Shown piece by piece: positions 1 to 9,955 of a stretch of DNA of 64,000 bases (within the stretch, counting starts at the first letter, position 1; each line of letters opens with the position of its first letter). The translations under genes were made by a program, and so were the position numbers. The stretch spans positions 1-64,000 of the forward strand of contig CACJCN010000002.1 in assembly GCA_902591925.1 (NCBI GenBank), written 5' to 3'. The stretch is from an uncultured SAR86 cluster bacterium. Its GTDB lineage: Bacteria; Pseudomonadota; Gammaproteobacteria; Magnimaribacterales; D2472. The notes beneath the pieces were generated by a model. The model had not been told where the DNA came from, made no database searches, and saw only the letters and a list, made by a program, of their open reading frames with translations.

Positions 1-19
1 TTATTTAGGTATCCTGATT

Positions 20-253
20 ATGAATGTTTTTGAGGAAAATGGTATTACACATTTAGACCTCCATGGAGTGAGGCATTTCGATGTTTCTGATGAGGTAATA
101 GATTTTATTTTTCAATATCAGATTAAGATTCCTCTAATTATTATCTGCGGTAATTCAAATAAAATGCTAGATATTGTGAAGTCATCGTTAACTGCTAAAT
201 CCATTATGTTCTCTATGCCAAGATTTGGTATTATTAGAGTTGAAAAATTATGA
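20..253 (+). CDS. Smr-domain-like small protein (possibly 5'-partial)
   Basis: A 77-residue protein with a DLHG motif near residue 14 and a glycine/asparagine turn (ICGNSNKM) near residue 43 followed by an amphipathic helix. This is the layout of an Smr domain (DLHG then HGxG), a fold of nucleases and ribosome-rescue proteins, but the second motif is degenerate (CGNS). The frame is open from the ATG back to the window edge, so the gene may start outside. Its stop overlaps the next gene's ATG by four bases, indicating translational coupling. The Smr assignment is by motif only. Confidence 0.5.
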   Translation: MNVFEENGITHLDLHGVRHFDVSDEVIDFIFQYQIKIPLIIICGNSNKMLDIVKSSLTAKSIMFSMPRFGIIRVEKL

Positions 254-1407
254 GTAATTTAGATATTTTATTATTTGACGATCAGTTATCTGAAGAAGAA
301 CTGATTATTAAAAGTTCTGCCAAAGATTACTGTCAATCTGAATTGATGCCAAGAATATTGGAGGCAAATCGAAAAGAGGTTTTTGATAAATCTGTTTATA
401 AAGAAATGGGGAAGCTTGGTTTCTTAGGTGCTCCAATAAAGGGATATGGGTGTGCAGGTACCAATTATGTTTCCTATGGTCTTATAGCTAGAGAAATTGA
501 GAGAGTTGATTCAAGTTATAGATCAGCATTTAGTGTTCAAACTTCGCTTGCAATGCATGCTATATATAAATTTGGTTCAGAAGAGCAGAAAGATTTTTAT
601 TTACCTCAAATGGCTGAAGGAAGTTTGATTGGCTGTTTTGGTCTAACAGAGTCAGACGCTGGATCAGATCCAGCTTCAATGAAAACAAATGCTATTGAAA
701 AAGATGATGGTTATATTCTTAATGGTTCAAAAACTTGGATAACGAATGCTCCAATTGCAGATTTATTAATCATATGGGCAAAAGATGAGCAGGGCGTTCT
801 TAGAGGCTTCATTGTTGATAGAGATACTAAAGGTCTTACAACACCTGAAATTGAGGGAAAGTTTGCTTTAAGAGCATCAGTTACAGGTCAAATATTTCTT
901 GATAATGTATTTGTTCCTAAGGATAAAATACTCCCTGACGTTCAGAGCTTTCGAGGCCCATTCTCATGTCTCAATATGGCAAGATATGGAATTGCTTGGG
1001 GTGCAATGGGTGCAGCAGAATTTTGCTGGAATGCTGCTCTCGAATATTCTCTTGAAAGAGAACAATTTGGAAAACCACTCGCTTCAAAACAACTTGTTCA
1101 AAATAAATTAGCTGATATGCAAACTGAAATTACTCTCGGCTTGCAGTCTGTTTTGAGACTCGGAAGACTTATCGATGATGGTAAAATGAAACCTGAAATG
1201 ATTTCTTTGCTAAAAAGAAACAATTGTCAAAAGGGACTCGAAATTGCAAGAATTTCAAGAGATATTCATGGAGGCAACGGAATCAGCGATGAATATCATG
1301 TTATTAGACATTGCATGAATCTTGAAGCAGTGAATACCTATGAAGGCACTTATGATATTCATGGACTTATCCTTGGAAAAAGCCAAACTTCAATGGAGGC
1401 TTTCTAG
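250..1407 (+). CDS. gcdH: Glutaryl-CoA dehydrogenase
   Basis: A 385-residue flavoprotein of the acyl-CoA dehydrogenase family. It oxidatively decarboxylates glutaryl-CoA to crotonyl-CoA in lysine/tryptophan catabolism and passes electrons to ETF. Family blocks visible in order: SYRSAFSVQ near residue 96, [13 protein letters not shown] near 132, [12 protein letters not shown] near 160, [12 protein letters not shown] near 205, [12 protein letters not shown] near 247, [14 protein letters not shown] near 340 and [10 protein letters not shown] near 361, where the Glu is the expected catalytic base. The NxPIAD and SYRSA signatures distinguish GcdH from other acyl-CoA dehydrogenases. It overlaps the Smr-like gene by four bases and ends five bases from the convergent peptidase gene. 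Confidence 0.94.
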   Translation: MSNLDILLFDDQLSEEELIIKSSAKDYCQSELMPRILEANRKEVFDKSVYKEMGKLGFLGAPIKGYGCAGTNYVSYGLIAREIERVDSSYRSAFSVQTSLAMHAIYKFGSEEQKDFYLPQMAEGSLIGCFGLTESDAGSDPASMKTNAIEKDDGYILNGSKTWITNAPIADLLIIWAKDEQGVLRGFIVDRDTKGLTTPEIEGKFALRASVTGQIFLDNVFVPKDKILPDVQSFRGPFSCLNMARYGIAWGAMGAAEFCWNAALEYSLEREQFGKPLASKQLVQNKLADMQTEITLGLQSVLRLGRLIDDGKMKPEMISLLKRNNCQKGLEIARISRDIHGGNGISDEYHVIRHCMNLEAVNTYEGTYDIHGLILGKSQTSMEAF

Positions 1408-1412
1408 TAAAT

Positions 1413-3476
1413 CTAGTTCTTTAGATGTTTTGCTAGAAATTCCTCAACTTTTCCGAACATATTAAGTGTAGACTGTTCTCCACGAAATCCATGTCCTTCA
1501 TATGGTTCTACATACCATTCGTATTCCTTACCAAGACTATCAAGCCTATCTGCAAGTTTTCTTGCATGAACCAATCTAACATTAGGGTCTTGCGCACCAT
1601 GAATTATCAAAACAGGTGATTTAATTTTGTGAGCCTGTCTTAATGGAGATGTTTCAATAATGTATTCCATATCTTCAGGATCATCTGGATCACCCCATTC
1701 CAACCTAAGTTCATCATAGAAGCCTCCAAACCTTCTTGAATTTCTATTTGAGTCTTCTTGTAGTAACTCTAAATCAACAACACCTACAAAATTAATACCT
1801 GCCGCATATAGGTCAGGTGTAAAGGTAAGACCAGCCATGGTTGCATATCCACCATAACTACCTCCAAAAATTGCAATTCTGTCTGCATCAGCAACACCCT
1901 GATCAATTAAATAGTTCACACCATCAGTGATATCATCTTGCATCGTTTTTCCGAACTGCTTATTAGCTGATATATAGTGATGTGCTCCATATCCTGTTGA
2001 ACCCCTAAAGTTAGGTTGAAAGACAGCATATCCGCGACTTGCTAAAAACTGAACATATGTATCATATCCAATAGTATCTCGGACATTTGGTCCTCCATGG
2101 GGATGAACTACCATTGGTAAATTTTTTCCTGAGGTACCTAATGGTATGGTTAAGTAACCGTGAATTATTAGCCCATCTCTTGCTGTATATTTAATAGGAG
2201 TCTTCTTTGCAAGTTTAGTTCTATCTATCCATGGCGAACTATCCCACAAGAATGTAAGTATCATATTTTCTTTGTCAAAATAATAAAAATCACCTGGATT
2301 AGATGAACTTGATACAGACAAAACAACTTTATTCCTGTCTTTACTCCAAGTAACAGGCCTAACTATTTCACCAGGGAAGGCGGCTTCAAGCATATCATTT
2401 GTCTGTTGCACCTCATCATCAAAAAATAAACGAACAGGCTTCTCTGCATAATAACTTACATAGATTAATTCATTTGTTTTCTCATCAATTGAAGCTCCTC
2501 CAGAAGCTGTTCTACAGCCACCAACAGGACCAGCTACGTCGTAGGTTGGATCTTCATACATTAATTCAAAAGTTCTTTCATTAGGATCATATAAAAATAA
2601 TTTACTCTTATCATTTTCTTCATTAAACGTGTCATATTTTGAAACGTCTTGACCAGCAACCAACCATTTATCATCTAAACCACTTAATGGAAAAAATGTA
2701 GGAGTTTGACATGTATTAGTAAAATGTATTTCCCATTTATCTGTTTCAGGTAAATATCTCCAAATTCTCCATCTATCTTCTACATTTGAAACAGCTGCAA
2801 GTGGAGTGCCATCTGCTTTTTCAACAACTTGTGCTAACCATTCTTCTTTTGATATGTCAGGTCCTGAGGCAACTTTTTTCTTAGCACCTGTAAATATGTT
2901 AAGTTTGTAATAGTCATCCACAGAACCTCGTCTCTCATTAATTTTAACCATAACGTTTTTTGGATCATCAGGAAGAAGGCTAGTAAGTTTTGGTTCAGCA
3001 ATTATTCCTTGAGCTGTTTTAAGCTCATATAACTTTTTCTTCTTTGAACCATCTATATTCATTCCCCATAGCGCATATGCTCCCAAAGACTTTCCAGATG
3101 AATTTGTAGGCTCAGTATTAAAAATTATCCTTTCATCTGAAACCCACCTTACTGCTCCGACGCTACTATTTCCTTTTCCTGATGTCAGCGTTACTGTAGA
3201 ACCATCCTCAGTACTATAAAGAGTTAATCTTCCACCACGATAATCATCCTCTACATATTTTTGAAGGTCAGTCTCTATATCACATTTATTATTTCTAGGT
3301 TGGCTTACAATTGCTATGTAGTCTCCATTTGGAGACATTTGCATGCTGTTGTAATTTGAATAACACGCAAAATACTCAGCGGGAATTGTATTATCTGCAA
3401 TAACTTTGTTATTAAATGAAAGTACTGTCAAAAAAGAAACAGCGAGAAGATTTATTTTATTCATATTTTTTTCCAT
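1413..3476 (-). CDS. Secreted S9-family prolyl oligopeptidase-type peptidase
   Basis: A 687-residue serine peptidase with an N-terminal signal peptide (hydrophobic residues about 8-27), so periplasmic or exported. Residues about 30-430 form the beta-propeller, with WD40-like strands such as DGSKKKKLY. The C-terminal alpha/beta hydrolase domain holds PHGGP near 465, the nucleophile elbow GGSYGGYA near 540, HGAQDPNVR near 628 (acid) and EGHGF near 663 (histidine), completing a Ser-Asp-His triad. The arrangement matches acylaminoacyl-peptidase-like S9 enzymes of marine bacteria that degrade imported oligopeptides. It is divergent from the TonB receptor, so the two share an upstream region. Confidence 0.92.
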   Translation of the reverse strand: MEKNMNKINLLAVSFLTVLSFNNKVIADNTIPAEYFACYSNYNSMQMSPNGDYIAIVSQPRNNKCDIETDLQKYVEDDYRGGRLTLYSTEDGSTVTLTSGKGNSSVGAVRWVSDERIIFNTEPTNSSGKSLGAYALWGMNIDGSKKKKLYELKTAQGIIAEPKLTSLLPDDPKNVMVKINERRGSVDDYYKLNIFTGAKKKVASGPDISKEEWLAQVVEKADGTPLAAVSNVEDRWRIWRYLPETDKWEIHFTNTCQTPTFFPLSGLDDKWLVAGQDVSKYDTFNEENDKSKLFLYDPNERTFELMYEDPTYDVAGPVGGCRTASGGASIDEKTNELIYVSYYAEKPVRLFFDDEVQQTNDMLEAAFPGEIVRPVTWSKDRNKVVLSVSSSSNPGDFYYFDKENMILTFLWDSSPWIDRTKLAKKTPIKYTARDGLIIHGYLTIPLGTSGKNLPMVVHPHGGPNVRDTIGYDTYVQFLASRGYAVFQPNFRGSTGYGAHHYISANKQFGKTMQDDITDGVNYLIDQGVADADRIAIFGGSYGGYATMAGLTFTPDLYAAGINFVGVVDLELLQEDSNRNSRRFGGFYDELRLEWGDPDDPEDMEYIIETSPLRQAHKIKSPVLIIHGAQDPNVRLVHARKLADRLDSLGKEYEWYVEPYEGHGFRGEQSTLNMFGKVEEFLAKHLKN

Positions 3477-3692
3477 AATTTATTAAATAGTTAATGAAAT
3501 TTCAGCAATTATTACAACGTGATACATAAGATACACAAGCTGTAATCAAATTTAAATTAACGAAATGTCGTTATATAAACAATGATAATATATTAATATT
3601 AATTTTTTTATTAAAAAATTCAAAAATACTATGTTTTTTACCTAAAATATAGTACTTTAGTACTTTAATTATCATATTAAGGGGATAATTTT
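3477..3692. promoter_or_regulatory. Divergent promoter region with TAGTACTT tandem repeat
   Basis: A 216-base AT-rich gap between the minus-strand peptidase and the plus-strand TonB receptor, which must carry promoters in both directions. An exact 8-base tandem, TAGTACTT twice, lies at 3650-3665, about 14 bases before the AAGGGG ribosome-binding site (3679-3684) of the receptor. The site is operator-like in position; no known regulator consensus was recognised. Confidence 0.45.
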
Positions 3693-6600
3693 ATGATTAA
3701 TGACATGAAAAACTTTTTTTTACTAACAATTTTTACAATTTCTTTTGTAGTAGTTGCTGATAATCCTGGAGATATTGTCGTTTCCGAAGAGACTGAAGCG
3801 GTTACTGAAGAAGTTGTTGAAGATGCTCCAGTAGAGACTGAATCAGAGTCTTCAGAAGAAGAAGCTCCAGCAGAATCAGAAGATGGAGTTGTAACTCTTG
3901 AAAAGGTTACCGTAACCGGTTCCAGGATTAAGAGAAGCCAAGTTGAAGGTGCTACACCTCTAATCGTTATCACAAAACAAGACATGAAAGATAACGGTTA
4001 TAGAAACCTTACAGAAGCTCTTCAAAGTTTACCAATAGCAAGTGCGCAGACTCAAAACGAAGCTTTAGTAAACACATTTACACCTAACGCTAGCGAATTA
4101 GATTTAAGAAGATTTGGACCTGGTAGAGTACTAGTGCTTGTTAATGGCAGAAGAATGGCTGATTATCCCTTTCCATATAATAATTCATCAAACTTTGTTA
4201 ATACCGGAACTATCCCAGCTGGTTTAATAGATAGAATCGAAGTTGCAACATCTGGTTCATCTGCGATTTATGGTTCTGATGCTGTTACAGGTGTTGTAAA
4301 TATAATTACAACAACAGGTTTAGAATATTCTGAAGTTGATGCATTTGTTGGTCAAACCGACAATGGTGGAGATAACATTCTTGATCTAACTTTTACAACT
4401 GGTGGTTTTTCTGGAAATCATAGTTGGACAGTTGGTGCCAATTTTTATCACATTGATCCAATGTATTATAAAGATAGACCAGGTTTCAGAAGTTGGTCAG
4501 ATAATCCAATTTGGTCTGATCCAAGTGATCCTCAATATAGAAGTACTGCAGTCTTTGCTGATTATCTAGCATCCTTACAAAGTATTTCTGGTAGAGACCA
4601 AACTCCAAGAGGTTACGGAGAGTATGGTTATGATGCCGTGGCTGCTAATGGTTATACATGTGAACAATTCTATCCGACTGGGTTTAGATGGGATAAAGAA
4701 GATTATGGTTACTCATCGCCACCATTCTCTTATCCCGGATCATACTGTGTACAAGATTACCAAGATGACAACCAGACGTTGATTAACGAAAGAGATGAGT
4801 ACACTGTAATGGGAACATATAACTATAACTTTGATAATGGAGTTGTTTTAAGTGCAAGAGCTTTTTACTATGAATCAGAGTCATATATTAATAGTTTCTC
4901 TAGATGGTTTAGATTGTCTAATGTTTGGACACAGACACCTCATACTACTAGACAAGATGCTGGATTTGGTGGACTTATAGGAACAAATGATTTTGGTTTG
5001 TACAGATATACTAGAACTCTTGGTGGACAAATAGGTCCAAATGCAAGAAGAGAGTCTAATTATACTGAAGATACTTTTGACATTTTTGTTGGTTTGAGTG
5101 GAGTTTATGACAACGGCTACGACTGGAATTTTGGTATAAGCACTACTGAATATAATTCATTATATGAATCTGCTCCTCTAACAACAGATGTATATGACTG
5201 GATTACAGGTGCTGATAGAGGCGATACAACAGATATAACTGACTTTTATAAGTGGAGAGGCGATCTTTACTATAATGCAGCTTATGCTTTTGGAGTTGGT
5301 TCATATTTAACTTATGCAAACATTTATTATTCATACATGAATACACCCGCTGCTCAAAATCATCCTTGTGGTGTTGATACGATTGTTGATCCATTATTTG
5401 GAACAACTTATAGTGCTTGTTTAGCATGGGACAGAGCTTTTTCTCCTGTTGCAAATGACCAAATAGGTGCTTTTAACGCTCCTGAGGTAACTGGTGCTGA
5501 AACATCTTCAACTATGATTGATTATCAAGTTTCTGGAGAACTGGACGTTCAGTTACCTGGTGGTCCAATGGCCTTTGCTGCGGTAATTGAATACCATGAG
5601 CAAGATTATTTACTTAAACCAGATCCAAGAAGGGTAGCTTCTGACCTTGGAACTCCTGGCGTACCAATTTTTATTAATGGATCTGCAAGACAAGGTGGTG
5701 GAGACAGAGACAGATTATCTGTTGGTGCAGAGTTTTTATTACCTGTAACGCCTAAGCTTGAGCTTACTGCTGCTATAAGATCTGATGAGTACGATAATAA
5801 ATCAAGTACAGTTGGGCGAAGACAATCAGCAATGATTAATTTTGCTTACAGACCAAATGATAAATTCTTACTAAGAGGTTCCGTTTCTGAGAGTTTTAGA
5901 GCTCCAGATATGCACTATGTTTATGCTGGAAACAGCTCTTACTTTGATTCAGTTACTGATCACAGGGCATGTTTCTTTAGTGGTGTGCCAACTGCTGGAC
6001 AATGTGACGATTCCTATACAATTAGAGGTAAATTTAGAGGAAATCCTCAATTAGATGCTGAATCAGGTGAAAACTTTTCAGTTGGTTTTGTTTGGGACTA
6101 CACAGAAGGTGGCTCTTTCACACTTGATGCATTCCAAGTTATATTGGAAGATGCTGTAACAAATGTTGATGTAACCAATTTAGCTGCTCGTGAAGCATAT
6201 TGTTTTGCAGTAGATGAAGGACGAGGAGATGATTTTGAAAATTATTATAACGACTCTGATTTTTCATCTGTAAATTGTTCGGACGTTTTACCAAACGTTG
6301 TTCGTGGAACAACAACTGAAGAATTTAGTAATACTAATTTACCAAATATTACTGAAATTACTACATTTAATACAAACCAGACTATGCAAGAGTATGTTGG
6401 TATTGATACGACTTTAAGATATTCATTCTCAACAGAATCAGCTGGTGACTTTAGTTTTGTTATATATAATTCAAATATCTTAAGCAGAAACTTTAAAGTC
6501 GATGATATTTCTGAGGAAATAGATTATTTAGATACATATATTTATCAACCAAGATCTCAGCAAAATGCTACAGCGCTTTGGAGGTTTGATGATTGGAGAG

Positions 6601-6848
6601 TATCACTATTCTTAGATAGAACTGGCCATATGGAGCAGTACTATGGTGAAAAAGGCGATCCATTCATCGTAGCTAACCTATCTGTAGGTTACAACTTCTC
6701 AGCAGACTTTGATCTTAGAGCTACAGTCTCTAACCTTGAAGATAAGATGCCAGAGAAAGATAGTGCATATGGTTTCCCATGGTTTAACAGAGGATACTAC
6801 AGCATATTTGGAAGAGCTGTATATGTCAGCGCGACATATAGATTCTAA
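3693..6848 (+). CDS. TonB-dependent outer-membrane receptor
   Basis: A 1051-residue TonB-dependent receptor: signal peptide (about 1-23), an unusual acidic Glu/Val/Ala/Ser-rich stretch (about 25-68), a TonB-box-like segment (LEKVTVTGSRI, about 69-79), the plug domain (TPLIVITKQDM onward, with LVNGRR and SGSSAIYGSDAVTGVVNIIT), and a long 22-strand-type barrel ending in the aromatic terminus SATYRF. It imports a substrate across the outer membrane using the TonB complex encoded just downstream; the substrate is unknown. AAGGGG nine bases upstream supports this start over the ATG four codons in. Large size and many aromatic loops suggest an oligopeptide or glycan ligand rather than a small siderophore (inference). 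Confidence 0.93.
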   Translation: MINDMKNFFLLTIFTISFVVVADNPGDIVVSEETEAVTEEVVEDAPVETESESSEEEAPAESEDGVVTLEKVTVTGSRIKRSQVEGATPLIVITKQDMKDNGYRNLTEALQSLPIASAQTQNEALVNTFTPNASELDLRRFGPGRVLVLVNGRRMADYPFPYNNSSNFVNTGTIPAGLIDRIEVATSGSSAIYGSDAVTGVVNIITTTGLEYSEVDAFVGQTDNGGDNILDLTFTTGGFSGNHSWTVGANFYHIDPMYYKDRPGFRSWSDNPIWSDPSDPQYRSTAVFADYLASLQSISGRDQTPRGYGEYGYDAVAANGYTCEQFYPTGFRWDKEDYGYSSPPFSYPGSYCVQDYQDDNQTLINERDEYTVMGTYNYNFDNGVVLSARAFYYESESYINSFSRWFRLSNVWTQTPHTTRQDAGFGGLIGTNDFGLYRYTRTLGGQIGPNARRESNYTEDTFDIFVGLSGVYDNGYDWNFGISTTEYNSLYESAPLTTDVYDWITGADRGDTTDITDFYKWRGDLYYNAAYAFGVGSYLTYANIYYSYMNTPAAQNHPCGVDTIVDPLFGTTYSACLAWDRAFSPVANDQIGAFNAPEVTGAETSSTMIDYQVSGELDVQLPGGPMAFAAVIEYHEQDYLLKPDPRRVASDLGTPGVPIFINGSARQGGGDRDRLSVGAEFLLPVTPKLELTAAIRSDEYDNKSSTVGRRQSAMINFAYRPNDKFLLRGSVSESFRAPDMHYVYAGNSSYFDSVTDHRACFFSGVPTAGQCDDSYTIRGKFRGNPQLDAESGENFSVGFVWDYTEGGSFTLDAFQVILEDAVTNVDVTNLAAREAYCFAVDEGRGDDFENYYNDSDFSSVNCSDVLPNVVRGTTTEEFSNTNLPNITEITTFNTNQTMQEYVGIDTTLRYSFSTESAGDFSFVIYNSNILSRNFKVDDISEEIDYLDTYIYQPRSQQNATALWRFDDWRVSLFLDRTGHMEQYYGEKGDPFIVANLSVGYNFSADFDLRATVSNLEDKMPEKDSAYGFPWFNRGYYSIFGRAVYVSATYRF

Positions 6849-6884
6849 AAATATATATAAAATATAGTAAAAACTATATAATAT

Positions 6885-6912
6885 CAGGGCCTTAATTAAG
6901 GCCCTGTTTTTT
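6885..6912 (+). terminator. Rho-independent terminator after TonB receptor
   Basis: Perfect 7-bp stem CAGGGCC (6885-6891) / GGCCCTG (6900-6906), palindromic 8-nt loop TTAATTAA, then six T (6907-6912). It ends the receptor transcript, so the downstream TonB-system operon starting at 6918 probably depends on read-through or its own promoter. Confidence 0.9.
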
Positions 6913-6917
6913 AAGTT

Positions 6918-7709
6918 ATGAAAAAAATTTATTCTTTAATATTATCATTGTTTTTTATAAATTCTTTGTCTCAAGAATCAGAAGAACCAGTCATAATTGT
7001 TCCTGAAAATCCTGAGGAGCTAGTTGTTGAATCTATTGATCTTCAGTCTGGAACTATAGAAAGTCTTCAAAAAACTCAAGCACAAATTGATAAATTAGAT
7101 ACCGAATCAAAAAAACTTACAAATGAATACAAGGATACTATTGTTGAGTTCGAAATTCTTAATAAGTATGACAATCAACTTGAAAGGATAACAATCAATC
7201 AAGCTGAAGAAATAGCAAACATAACTAAACAAATAGATGATCTTGATGAAACAAATAAATATGTTCTGCCATTACTTGAAAGAATGGTTATTACTTTAAG
7301 AGAACTTATAGAGATTGATGTTCCTTTCTTAATGGATGAGAGAATATCAAGGCTTGAGGAATTGGAAGATATACTTTTCAAAGCAAATTTTTCTACTGCT
7401 GAAAAATTCAGAAAAATCTACGAGGCTTATCAAATAGAAAATGAATATGGCAGAACTATAGAGGCATACTCAGGATCAATAAATATCGACGGTGTAAACT
7501 TAGGTGCGCAGTTTTTTAGACTAGGTAGATTAAATTTATATTACATGACACCTGATGGTGATGAAACAGGTTATTGGGACAAAAATAAAGGAAGCTGGAA
7601 TCACTTAGGAGGTAAGTATTCTGATGAAATAGATTCTGCTTTAAAAATTGCATTTAAACAAGCTCCGCCTGACTTCATTAATCTCCCCATTCAAGAGGTG
7701 GAGAAATGA
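6918..7709 (+). CDS. DUF3450 family periplasmic coiled-coil protein of TonB system
   Basis: A 263-residue protein with a signal peptide (about 1-18) and a long charged coiled-coil region (about 45-110), then a mixed region with ERISRLEELEDILF, TAEKFRKIYEAYQIENEYGRTIEAY and a C-terminal GYWDKNKGSW segment. This order is typical of DUF3450 proteins, which head ExbB/ExbB/ExbD/TonB/TPR operons in marine Gammaproteobacteria. Its role is unproven; it is probably a periplasmic partner of the enlarged ExbB. It overlaps the next gene by four bases. Confidence 0.82.
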   Translation: MKKIYSLILSLFFINSLSQESEEPVIIVPENPEELVVESIDLQSGTIESLQKTQAQIDKLDTESKKLTNEYKDTIVEFEILNKYDNQLERITINQAEEIANITKQIDDLDETNKYVLPLLERMVITLRELIEIDVPFLMDERISRLEELEDILFKANFSTAEKFRKIYEAYQIENEYGRTIEAYSGSINIDGVNLGAQFFRLGRLNLYYMTPDGDETGYWDKNKGSWNHLGGKYSDEIDSALKIAFKQAPPDFINLPIQEVEK

Positions 7710-9037
7710 AGAATATATTTAACATAACATTCATTATTTTTTTTACCACATTCGTTTTTACTCAAGAAGTTGAAGAAGAAGTAGATCCAAATATTGAGAG
7801 AGTTGAAAAAATTCAAGATTTAATTGATAGAGTCGAACAAAATCGTGCAGAACTTTCCTCATTAGATAAAGCACGTTTAGATGAGTTTATTAAAAAAGTT
7901 GCTGATAGAAGATTTTTATTATCAAAGGCAAAAAAACAATTAGCTGATGAGGAAGCTCGAAATCAAAGGCTGGAAGATTTATTTGAAGCAAATGAAATTA
8001 GACTTTCAGAACTTGAAACTGAGTTAAACATTAAACTTGGTGTTCTTGGTGAATTATTTGGAGTTGCCAGACAGATGGCTGGTGAATTACAGGCTGATTC
8101 TGAATCTGCTTATAATTTTTCTGAATATCCAGAAAGAGCAGATGCTTTGAATGAAATTGGAAAAATTAAAGTTCATAGTCTTGAAAATCTTGAAGATTTA
8201 TGGGTTTTGCACTTAAATGAAATTTCTTCATCTGGTGAAGTAAAAGAGATTAAAGCAAATATAATAAACTCCTCTGGCGACATTGAAGAAACTCAGTTAG
8301 TTAGATATGGGCCATTTAATATGGTTGAAAATAGATCATTTGTGAAAACTGATATTGCAAATAATGCTTTTTCTGTTTTACAGAAACAACCTGATAGATC
8401 GCTAAGGAGAAATTTTAGATCACATTATCGTTCTGATGACTATTCTGTTGCTCCAATTGACCCAACCAGAGGGTTCTTACTCTCACTCTATCTTGACAAA
8501 CCTAGTACTTTTGAGAGAGTTGCTCAAGGAAAGCTAATAGGATTTATTATTGTCATTATTGGAATTTCTGGTCTTATATTTGCAGGTTATAGATACTATT
8601 CTCTTTATCAATATGCAAAAACTATAAGCTCTAAGGATGACAATGATGTCTTCAATAAAATTGAGAATATTTCAAATAATGCAAAAGATGTTGAAGCATT
8701 TGAAAGAGAATGTGACGAAGTCTTATTGGCTGTTAATGGAAATTTAAGCTTTGGTGTTAATTGGATAAAATTTTTAGCAGCAGTAGCTCCATTATTGGGC
8801 CTTCTTGGAACAGTTATTGGTATGATCGAGACCTTCCAAGCAATTACTGTTTTTGGTACAGGTGATCCTAAACAAATGGCTGGTGGAATATCTCAAGCTC
8901 TTGTAACAACAATGTTAGGATTGATATTTGCTGCACCTTTGTTGGCAATGTATACATTGCTCTCTGAAAAAGTATCTGGAATATTACAAGAAATTGAAGA
9001 ATTCGTTGCTGTTAATATCGTTAAAAAAATACAATAA
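7706..9037 (+). CDS. exbB: Large MotA/TolQ/ExbB-type proton channel with periplasmic domain
   Basis: A 443-residue ExbB/TolQ-family protein, about twice normal length. A signal peptide is followed by a coiled-coil periplasmic domain (about 22-270), a first membrane segment near 275-297, a cytoplasmic loop, then the conserved MotA/ExbB core: a helix with APLLGLLGTVIGMIETF (about 365-380) and a third helix with GGISQALVTTMLGLIFAAPLL. The core conducts protons to power TonB. The extended N-terminus probably meets the DUF3450 protein in the periplasm. It overlaps both neighbours, ending one base into the next ATG. Confidence 0.92.
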   Translation: MKNIFNITFIIFFTTFVFTQEVEEEVDPNIERVEKIQDLIDRVEQNRAELSSLDKARLDEFIKKVADRRFLLSKAKKQLADEEARNQRLEDLFEANEIRLSELETELNIKLGVLGELFGVARQMAGELQADSESAYNFSEYPERADALNEIGKIKVHSLENLEDLWVLHLNEISSSGEVKEIKANIINSSGDIEETQLVRYGPFNMVENRSFVKTDIANNAFSVLQKQPDRSLRRNFRSHYRSDDYSVAPIDPTRGFLLSLYLDKPSTFERVAQGKLIGFIIVIIGISGLIFAGYRYYSLYQYAKTISSKDDNDVFNKIENISNNAKDVEAFERECDEVLLAVNGNLSFGVNWIKFLAAVAPLLGLLGTVIGMIETFQAITVFGTGDPKQMAGGISQALVTTMLGLIFAAPLLAMYTLLSEKVSGILQEIEEFVAVNIVKKIQ

Positions 9038-9558
9038 TGATTGGATTATCTGATTTATTTGAAAGAGGCGGACCAGTCCTATATATACTATTTTTGGTAA
9101 CAATAGCCATTTGGTTTATTATTTTTTCTAAATATCTTTCTACCTCTTATAATAATAAAAATTGGATTCATAATAATTTCAACGATTTTTCTAGGGGTCT
9201 GGTAATTAATAATAATAATTTTGATTTGTTTCAAGAATCATTTTTAATTCATGTAAAAAGAAAATCGTCGAAGCAATTAAAAATGCTAGACGGCTTAATT
9301 GGTTTATGCCCAATGCTTGGTTTATTAGGAACTGTATATGGAATGATTGAGGTATTCGAAGTTCTAGCTGTCCTAGGTACCGGAAATCCAAGAGCTATGT
9401 CAACGGGTGTTGCAAAAGCCACTATACCAACTATGGCAGGGATGACAATTGCTCTGAGTGGACTATTCTTTAAATTTGATCTTGCTAATAGGGTTGAAAA
9501 ATTTCAAGAAGAAGCTCGAATATATTTAAAACAACAAATAAAACATGAAGCGATATAA
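9037..9558 (+). CDS. exbB: ExbB/TolQ-family proton channel subunit
   Basis: A 173-residue inner-membrane protein of standard ExbB core type: membrane helix at about 13-33, cytoplasmic loop, then LCPMLGLLGTVYGMIEVFEVLAVLGTGNP (about 88-116) and a third helix with TIPTMAGMTIALSGLFF. With the larger paralogue before it and ExbD after it, it forms the proton-motive-force motor for TonB. Two ExbB-like proteins in a row is the known arrangement for this operon class. It overlaps exbD by 14 bases. Confidence 0.93.
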   Translation: MIGLSDLFERGGPVLYILFLVTIAIWFIIFSKYLSTSYNNKNWIHNNFNDFSRGLVINNNNFDLFQESFLIHVKRKSSKQLKMLDGLIGLCPMLGLLGTVYGMIEVFEVLAVLGTGNPRAMSTGVAKATIPTMAGMTIALSGLFFKFDLANRVEKFQEEARIYLKQQIKHEAI

Positions 9559-9955
9559 CAGAAGAAGACAAGCTCAAGAAGAAGCAGCATTAGATTTAAC
9601 TCCAATGATGGATATTGTCTTTATAATGCTTATTTTTTTTATTGTCACAACATCTTTTGTTAAAGAAACAGGTGTTGAAGTAAATAGACCAAATGCTGAA
9701 ACAGCTGAAAGAGATGAAAAAGGTAATATATTAGTAGCAATTACTGAAAATGATGAAATCTATATAGATAAAAGAAGAATTGATTTAAAAGCAGTAAGAG
9801 CAAATATAGAAAGGCTAAAAATTGAATACCCAGAAGGATCTGTTATTATTCAAGCCGATCAAAGATCTAGATCAGGTTTATTAGTTGAAGCTATGGATCA
9901 GATTAGGCTAGCAGGAGTTACTAATATATCAATTGCTGCCAAAAATGATAATTAG
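9545..9955 (+). CDS. exbD: ExbD/TolR biopolymer transport protein
   Basis: A 136-residue ExbD: short basic cytoplasmic N-terminus, then LDLTPMMDIVFIMLIFFIV (about 17-35), where the membrane-embedded Asp is the proton-carrying residue of the family, followed by a periplasmic domain ending in IRLAGVTNISIAAK. It sits in the ExbB ring and couples proton flow to TonB. The start overlaps the preceding gene and an 11-base overlap leads into tonB. Confidence 0.95.
   Translation: MKRYNRRRQAQEEAALDLTPMMDIVFIMLIFFIVTTSFVKETGVEVNRPNAETAERDEKGNILVAITENDEIYIDKRRIDLKAVRANIERLKIEYPEGSVIIQADQRSRSGLLVEAMDQIRLAGVTNISIAAKNDN

Noticed and set aside
3560-3600. A Fur-box-like AATGATAAT upstream of the large TonB receptor
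   Set aside because: Only one half-site fits; the second half does not match the inverted repeat and such strings arise easily in AT-rich DNA.
3677-3985. Antisense 102-residue frame over the TonB receptor start
   Set aside because: Ser/Thr/Val repeats mirror the Glu-rich codons on the plus strand; it is a shadow of the acidic stretch.
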